64,000 bases of DNA. Origin: UMGS1052 sp045580005 (GTDB lineage Bacteria; Bacillota; Clostridia; Oscillospirales; CAG-382). Both the position numbers and the translations under genes were made by a program. Shown here in pieces: positions 59,383 to 64,000 of the stretch. The DNA lies in the NCBI GenBank assembly GCA_045580005.1, contig JAZNMZ010000061.1:6804-70803 (forward strand), read 5' to 3'. How positions within the stretch are numbered: position 1 is the first letter of the stretch; every line of letters begins with the position of its first letter. The notes beneath the pieces are model-generated. The model saw only the letters and a program-made list of their open reading frames with translations, was not told where the DNA came from and ran no database searches.

Positions 59383-60507
59383 ATGATTGTTTTAGATGTG
59401 AAACTGAATAATATTCTTGGGTTTACGGATTTCAATATCAATTTCTCTTATCCCAAAAAGATCGTCAATTCTATTATAGAAAACGAGCATCTTGCAGGCA
59501 GACCGAATTTCAGATATAAGAAGGTCGTGCTTTTGATGGGTGCTAATGCAACGGGTAAGACAAGTCTTGGTAAGGCGCTTTCTAAAATATTCAAGTATAT
59601 CAATTCGGGAAACACTGCTTTGTTGCTTGATATGGTGGAGCCGAATGAGACCGGATCGTTTACTGTTGACTTTGTAAATGAAGGATATATTTTGCATAGA
59701 TTGTCTGCGACGATCGATTGCAAAAACTCCAATATTGAACTTCGTCACTCGCAAGCCACGATTGACGAAAAAGATTCGTATGAAAAGTGCGTGGTAAAGC
59801 TTTCTGAAAGTGTAGAGCTTGAAACCGATGCAAAGACACTTAAAATGATCTTCGGAGAATTAAATTATCGTTTTGCATATCCCGAGATCGAGTCTACGCT
59901 GAATATTTCCGGCGTTAAGAAAAACACCTTGCTTAAAACCTTGAGAGCTGTTATCGGAACTCTCGACCCCACACTTGCCGATGTTTCGGTTTCCAAAGAT
60001 TTGCGTGACTCCTTCATCATTCGCAGACGAGGAACCGAGATCATAATTCAAGACGGTAAGCTTCTCAATAGAGAGGTGTTGTCAAGCGGTACGGCGGAAG
60101 GTATCGACATTGCTATCTTCTTGGCTACCATTATGTCGGATACGAATAGTTTCTATTATTGTGATGAGCACTTCTCGTATATTCAATCGGATATTGAAAA
60201 GCGTATCTTCGGTATTATGGCTGACTATCTGAAAGAGAACGAGCAGCTTATCTTCACGACACAAAATACAGATATGCTTGACTTAAATCTTCCCAAACAC
60301 TCCTTTGCATTTCTTCGCAAAACCGTGGAAGACGGTGAGCCTCGGCAATCTGTGATCTTCGCATCTGAACTTCTCAAGAGAAACACCGACTCTATTCGTT
60401 GTGCTGTAGAGAACGATGTGTTTGACTCTATTCCAAATGATTCATTGTTAGATTCTCTTGAATGTGAAAAAAACTACAGATTCGACACAAAGCCAAAGCG
60501 TATCTAA
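59383..60507 (+). CDS. AAA-family ATPase (AAA_15/AAA_21, OLD/SMC-like)
   Basis: 374 residues from the ATG at 59383. Walker A (LLMGANATGKTSLGKAL) lies near residue 50, an ABC-type signature-like LSSGTAEGIDIA near 230, and Walker B SFYYCDEHFSYIQSD near 262 is followed by an H-loop-like IFTTQNTDML. This is the RecF/SMC-type ATPase fold seen in many stand-alone phage-defence and maintenance proteins. No nuclease (Toprim) domain is attached. A small gene follows 22 nt later and could encode a partner. A defence role is plausible but unproven. Confidence 0.82.
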   Translation: MIVLDVKLNNILGFTDFNINFSYPKKIVNSIIENEHLAGRPNFRYKKVVLLMGANATGKTSLGKALSKIFKYINSGNTALLLDMVEPNETGSFTVDFVNEGYILHRLSATIDCKNSNIELRHSQATIDEKDSYEKCVVKLSESVELETDAKTLKMIFGELNYRFAYPEIESTLNISGVKKNTLLKTLRAVIGTLDPTLADVSVSKDLRDSFIIRRRGTEIIIQDGKLLNREVLSSGTAEGIDIAIFLATIMSDTNSFYYCDEHFSYIQSDIEKRIFGIMADYLKENEQLIFTTQNTDMLDLNLPKHSFAFLRKTVEDGEPRQSVIFASELLKRNTDSIRCAVENDVFDSIPNDSLLDSLECEKNYRFDTKPKRI

Positions 60508-60529
60508 CTTTAAGACCGCATTTTGCAAA

Positions 60530-60661
60530 ATGAAAGATTTGAGAGATCTGCTTGAACGCCATCAAATTGATGTCGGAAAGCTTTGGGCGACAAATCCTCC
60601 CGAGGTGTTTGCATTTGTGCCTCCAAACAGTGAGCTGATAAAGCTCACACCGAAGAAGTAA
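60530..60661 (+). CDS. 43-residue protein downstream of the ATPase
   Basis: The frame reads MKDLRDLLERHQIDVGKLWA and ends PPNSELIKLTPKK. A longer frame opens at a TTG at 60458 inside the ATPase gene, so the true start is uncertain, and no good ribosome site precedes 60530. It ends just before a terminator, and the pair ATPase plus short protein is a common arrangement. Function unknown. Confidence 0.5.
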   Translation: MKDLRDLLERHQIDVGKLWATNPPEVFAFVPPNSELIKLTPKK

Positions 60662-60671
60662 ATAACTACTT

Positions 60672-60708
60672 AAAGCGACGAATCAAAGCAATTTGAACTC
60701 GTCGCTTT
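60672..60708 (+). terminator. Intrinsic terminator of the ATPase unit
   Basis: AAAGCGACGA (60672-60681) and TCGTCGCTTT (60699-60708) form a perfect 10-bp stem followed by TATGCG. Confidence 0.8.
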
Positions 60709-60901
60709 TATGCGCCACAAACCATTTTTCTATAGCCTATTATCGGTAACTTGAATCCCGAAATCGGGATAAATGTATTAAAAATGGTTGAAAATCCCGA
60801 AAATTTATGAGCTTGAACCATGTTAGTTCTTTTCCTCAAAGATGCCGGTTGTCTGTGGAGATTCTGACAATTTACATAATAAAGAAAGAAGGAGAAGCAT
60901 A

Positions 60902-61099
60902 ATGGAAACTATTTATAATAAGGAAGAAAACATTCGGAATATTGCGTTGGGGTCAAAAGTTAAAATCAAGGTCAACAGAACATTCGGAAGTCAGAATATT
61001 ATTGATGTCTATTCCGATTATGTTGCCAACAAGATTCAGCAGGATATTCGCAGTAGGGAAGCAGAGAAGGTTTTCAATATAGAGGCAATGGCAAGCTGA
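60902..61099 (+). CDS. Small hypothetical protein upstream of the serine recombinase
   Basis: 65 residues from the ATG preceded by AAGGAGAAG. The reading includes NIALGSKVKIKVNRTFGSQNIIDVYSDYVANKIQQD, a small soluble alpha-beta protein. It is close to the recombinase gene and might be a directionality factor or excisionase-like partner, although no HTH is visible. A hairpin follows directly. Confidence 0.6.
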   Translation: METIYNKEENIRNIALGSKVKIKVNRTFGSQNIIDVYSDYVANKIQQDIRSREAEKVFNIEAMAS

Positions 61100-61116
61100 T
61101 ATTATCGGCTTGCCAT
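61088..61116 (+). terminator. Hairpin after the 65-residue gene
   Basis: ATGGCAAGC (61088-61096) and GCTTGCCAT (61108-61116) form a perfect 9-bp stem overlapping the stop codon; the sequence TACATATTTG follows. Confidence 0.65.
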
Positions 61117-61193
61117 TACATATTTGACATTTGTTGCGGGCGGTGGTATAATATGATATAAACCATCGCTTTGCTCGGAAAGAGAGGTTTATA

Positions 61194-62795
61194 ATGAAAA
61201 AATATGAGCAAAGCATTGAATACACAGGTATTTATGTAAGATTAAGTGATGACGACGATAATGACGGTACAAGCGTATCTATAGATACCCAAATCAAGAT
61301 ATTAACTGATTACTGCCAAAAGAATAAACTGCCTATATATGATATCTACAGTGACGACGGATTCACAGGTACGAACTTCAATCGTCCTGCCTTTAAGCGC
61401 ATGATGGATGATGTAAAGGCAAAGAAAGTCAAGGTCGTGATCGTAAAGGATCTTTCGAGATTCGGCAGAAACTATCTTCAGGTAGGCACATATATAAGCG
61501 AGATCTTTCCCGAAATGGGAGTTCGCTTTATTGCCATAGGAGACGATGTTGATACAAACAAAGGTAGCGTGGATTACGATCTTATGTTGCCGATAAAGAA
61601 TGTTTTCAATGAGTATTACCCGGCAGACTGTTCGAGAAAGACGAAGCAGGCGTTTATTGCAAAGGCGATGAACGGAGAATACATAGGCGCATTTGCAACA
61701 TATGGACTTAAGAAGTCTGCTGCGGACAAACACATTTTAGAGATAAACGAAGAAGTATCCGGGAATGTTCTTTGGATGTTTGAAATGGCCGCCTATCAGG
61801 GATACGGTTATAACAAGATATCTCTTGTCCTTAAAGATAATAAGATACTTACTCCTGCAGCTTATCAAGCTAAAAAGAGTGGTAAGCCGTATCTTAAGGA
61901 TCTGTATGATTGGAATCTAGCAACTGTCTATAAGATACTTAACGATAAGACTTATTTAGGTTTGTTGATTAGCGGCAAGCGCAGGAAGCCATCTTTCAAA
62001 AGCAAGAGGATCGTCAAGATGCCGGAAGAAGATTGGATCATCGTTGAAGGCGTTGTACCGCAGCTTGTTTCTCAACAGCTATGGGATGACGCTCATGCAA
62101 AACTTGATAGCCGAAAACGCGAAAGTACATCCGGCTTTGATAATATCTTTGCGGGACTGATCAAATGCGATAAATGCACTCATGCACTTGGTATTGCAAA
62201 TGCTTCAGGTAGGAATAATTATTATGTATGTAATACCTACAAAAAGAAGGGGCCTTCAAAGTGTTCAAGTCATTATATAATGTATAAAGAACTGTATCAG
62301 GCTGTACTTAATGACATTAATGATGTGCTGTACATGATACGAAGTGACAAGGATGCTTTTATTCAGAAGGTCTTGGGCAAGGTGGAAAGTGCCGGCGCTT
62401 CAACGGTAAAAAACATGGAAAACGAAATATTCGAACTGAAAAGGCAGATTGAAGATCTTGACAACAGATATGACCGTTTGTATGATGACCGTGTCAGCGG
62501 TTTGATTTCTGACAGAAAGTTCAAAGAGCTTTCTTCAAAGTGCGAAGCCGATCAAGATGAGTTGAGAGAAAGACTTAAGATGCTGCAGAAAAGACTAAAG
62601 TCTTTGGATGCATCAGAATACGGTGTGCAGCAGTTTATTAAGATCGCAGAGAGATATGAAACCTTGACGGAGCTTGATAGGGAAGTGCTGAATCGAATGA
62701 TCGAATCCATCACTGTGGGTGATCGAATCAAGAACGGCGCGGAAACGGAACAGGAAATATGCATCAATTATCGTTTCATCGGTATGGTTGATTAA
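61194..62795 (+). CDS. Large serine recombinase (TnpX/Tn4451-like)
   Basis: 533 residues. The resolvase domain holds the catalytic Ser in YTGIYVRLSDDDDND, with YSDDGFTGTNFNRPAFKRM and VKDLSRFGRNYLQVGTYIS completing the active-site region. A recombinase domain follows (about 175-290), then a zinc ribbon (IKCDKCTHALG...SKCSSHYI, about 323-362) and a coiled coil (about 400-470) that directs synapsis. This is the usual integrase of Firmicutes ICEs with TnpV/SNF2 genes. Its place beside the right end supports it as the element's own integrase. Confidence 0.95.
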   Translation: MKKYEQSIEYTGIYVRLSDDDDNDGTSVSIDTQIKILTDYCQKNKLPIYDIYSDDGFTGTNFNRPAFKRMMDDVKAKKVKVVIVKDLSRFGRNYLQVGTYISEIFPEMGVRFIAIGDDVDTNKGSVDYDLMLPIKNVFNEYYPADCSRKTKQAFIAKAMNGEYIGAFATYGLKKSAADKHILEINEEVSGNVLWMFEMAAYQGYGYNKISLVLKDNKILTPAAYQAKKSGKPYLKDLYDWNLATVYKILNDKTYLGLLISGKRRKPSFKSKRIVKMPEEDWIIVEGVVPQLVSQQLWDDAHAKLDSRKRESTSGFDNIFAGLIKCDKCTHALGIANASGRNNYYVCNTYKKKGPSKCSSHYIMYKELYQAVLNDINDVLYMIRSDKDAFIQKVLGKVESAGASTVKNMENEIFELKRQIEDLDNRYDRLYDDRVSGLISDRKFKELSSKCEADQDELRERLKMLQKRLKSLDASEYGVQQFIKIAERYETLTELDREVLNRMIESITVGDRIKNGAETEQEICINYRFIGMVD

Positions 62796-62936
62796 TTGCG
62801 ATTACAAATGATCGCCTTGTTTAACAGTCGCAAACAAGAGGACTAACAGTCACAGCGGAAAGAATAATAAGCTCTTTAATATGGCACAGTTGCCATTTAA
62901 GGACAACAAAATGAGAAGTGTAACACTACCTTGTGC

Positions 62937-63009
<73 letters not shown>

Positions 63010-63059
63010 GGATCTTCATGTTGAGCTTGAAACACCGATAACTTATACTTAATAGGCAG

Positions 63060-63165
63060 CTCGAGGCTTTAGCCGAGAGCCTGACCCGGGATTTTCGGTT
63101 TCTCGAAGAGAAATGCGGTCATTCAGACCGCAAGAAAACGCGGCTTCAAGTCGCTTTGCGACTTG
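63060..63165. repeat. Cluster of four perfect small hairpins
   Basis: CTCG-GGC/GCC-CGAG type (63060-63077), TTTCTC/GAGAAA (63099-63113), GCGGTC/GACCGC (63115-63131) and CAAGTCGC/GCGACTTG (63147-63165) follow each other in about 100 bp. They lie in host sequence beyond the tRNA terminator. The remaining part of 62,796-63,420 has no intact gene. Confidence 0.6.
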
Positions 63166-63209
63166 TGGGTTAATACAGGTTGTCTTCGATATCTTTACCT
63201 ACTCTTTTA

Positions 63210-63224
63210 GTTCGAGCCCAGCAG
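63210..63224 (+). repeat. Second copy of the T-arm core
   Basis: GTTCGAGCCCAGCAG here is identical to 62949-62963, 261 bp upstream. Only the T-arm core is shared, so it may be the remnant of an earlier integration event or of a second tRNA gene. Confidence 0.6.
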
Positions 63225-63364
63225 ATCAATCCCTTCCTATCCTTCCCGCATCCCCCACCCACTCCCCCTACCCCCTCTCGTCCCAAGGAAGAGGAGAAAA
63301 CTCCTTCACCACTACACCTTTTTTAAAACTTTTTGACTTGACCTCTGATTTAATTAGTATATGT

Positions 63365-63394
63365 GTTGAAAAAGTAGTATTGTTATGTTATAAT
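63365..63394 (+). promoter_or_regulatory. Promoter of the GH43-like gene
   Basis: TTGAAA (63365-63370) and TATAAT (63389-63394) are spaced 18 nt, about 27 nt before the ATG at 63421. The ribosome site is AAAGGCGGTG. Confidence 0.7.
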
Positions 63395-63420
63395 ATAAGT
63401 CAATGAAAGGCGGTGATCGT

Positions 63421-64000
63421 ATGGCAAAATTAAAAGAAAGCGGTGGATGTGAAGCGCGCGATCCGCACGTTACCTATTATCGAGGAAATTATTATCATTG
63501 TTTTACGAAAGGGGCAGCTGCTATTTACATTTCAAAAGCCGATTCCGTTGACAAGCTTATAGAGACTGTTCCGGTATGCGTATATATTCCGGAGGCCGGT
63601 AAAGCATATTCAAAGGAATTATGGGCACCTGAATTGCATATTATCGGCGGAAAATGTTATATTTACGTTGCATGTGATGATGGAAATAATTACAATCACC
63701 GTATGTACGTTTTGACCAACGATAGCGATGAGCCCATTTCACCTTATCATATGCTTGGAAAAATAAGCGATGAAACTGATAAATGGGCGATTGACGGCAC
63801 GGTTTTTGAGTATAAAAACGAATTGTATACGATTTGGTCGGGTTGGGAAGGTGACGAAAACGTATGCCAGAATCTCTATATAGCAAAAATGAAAGATCCG
63901 TGCGCCGTATCCTCGCCACGCGTAATGATATCCACTCCCGAATATGAATGGGAAAAGATGGATTGCGACGGAATCAACTCTCCGTATATTAATGAGGGAC
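63421..64000 (+). CDS. Glycoside hydrolase family 43-like protein, N-terminal part
   Basis: The frame runs off the right edge after 193 residues. ARDPHVTYYRGNYYHCFTKG carries the Asp typical of GH43 blade one, followed by LWAPELHIIGGKCYIYVACDDG and KWAIDGTVFEYKNELYTIWSGW, the repeating blade pattern of five-bladed propeller arabinofuranosidases and xylosidases. No signal peptide is present, suggesting an intracellular enzyme acting on imported plant oligosaccharides. It is taken as host chromosome because it lies beyond the tRNA remnant. Confidence 0.85.
   Translation, partial: MAKLKESGGCEARDPHVTYYRGNYYHCFTKGAAAIYISKADSVDKLIETVPVCVYIPEAGKAYSKELWAPELHIIGGKCYIYVACDDGNNYNHRMYVLTNDSDEPISPYHMLGKISDETDKWAIDGTVFEYKNELYTIWSGWEGDENVCQNLYIAKMKDPCAVSSPRVMISTPEYEWEKMDCDGINSPYINEG

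Noticed and set aside
59383..60661. Retron or PrrC-like anticodon nuclease system
   Set aside because: There is no reverse transcriptase, no msr/msd-like RNA and no HEPN or other nuclease motif.

Overview
The window looks like about 63 kb of an integrative and conjugative element (ICE) in a Clostridia-type Firmicute, probably a gut or rumen Oscillospiraceae/Ruminococcaceae relative, followed by about 0.6 kb of ordinary chromosome. The basis is Gram-positive style AGGAGG ribosome sites, tightly overlapping genes, Firmicutes-type conjugation families (MobC, PcfB, PrgI, VirB4, VirD4, DpnD/PcfM, TnpV, SNF2-methylase giant protein) and a GH43 polysaccharide-degrading gene at the right edge. The organism is inferred from gene families, not from a marker gene.

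Layout. 1-8.8 kb: end of a Tad-type pilus/secretion operon (CpaF-like ATPase, TadB, TadC, DUF4320, TadE-like) that ends in a 1,824-residue secreted adhesin with 16 InlB-type repeats. 8.8-19.7 kb: two small unknown genes, a 2,839-residue ArdC/methylase/SNF2-helicase protein with a tnpV gene nested in another frame, and a DUF4143 ATPase. 19.9-22.0 kb (minus strand): Y-family polymerase, YolD-like and a 57-residue protein. 22.1-26.1 kb: primase-like protein, a candidate oriT, MobC, relaxase and PcfB. 26.1-34.8 kb: ArdC-like protein, VirD4 coupling protein, pilin-like protein, an inserted RelBE toxin-antitoxin, VirB6-like, PrgI, VirB4, and a wall-hydrolase subunit cut short at 34,803. There the conserved conjugation operon stops at a perfect palindrome, and sequence composition becomes more AT-rich.

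34.9-49 kb is cargo. It holds a tyrosine recombinase with a set of inverted repeats, two paralogous HTH regulators (one apparently with an AUA start), lipoproteins including a transglutaminase, a holin-XhlA-lectin/amidase cassette, and an ECF sigma factor whose overlapping partner is a membrane anti-sigma factor carrying extracellular DNRLRE, ricin-lectin and amidase domains. Secreted proteins of unknown role follow. 49.1-51.2 kb is a BlaR1/BlaI pair. 46.3 and 51.3 kb carry inverted copies of one repeat, next to an IS66 remnant and a duplicated mazF-parB fragment.

52-57 kb is unusually RNA-rich. It contains a leader with a 27-codon ORF and a hairpin hiding the ribosome site, a degenerate 16S rRNA-like segment lacking the 530 loop, a long structured leader before a sigma-region-4 gene, and about 590 nt of strongly structured non-coding sequence. 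57-62.8 kb: MazF, two ParB-like proteins, an AAA ATPase and a large serine recombinase next to the right end, where a tRNA 3'-half with its terminator marks the likely attachment site. Host sequence resumes at a GH43 gene.

Taken together, the left half is transfer machinery plus surface attachment, the middle is cell-wall-directed cargo under its own sigma factor, and the right quarter is element regulation, maintenance and integration. All statements come from reading the sequence; no database search was run.
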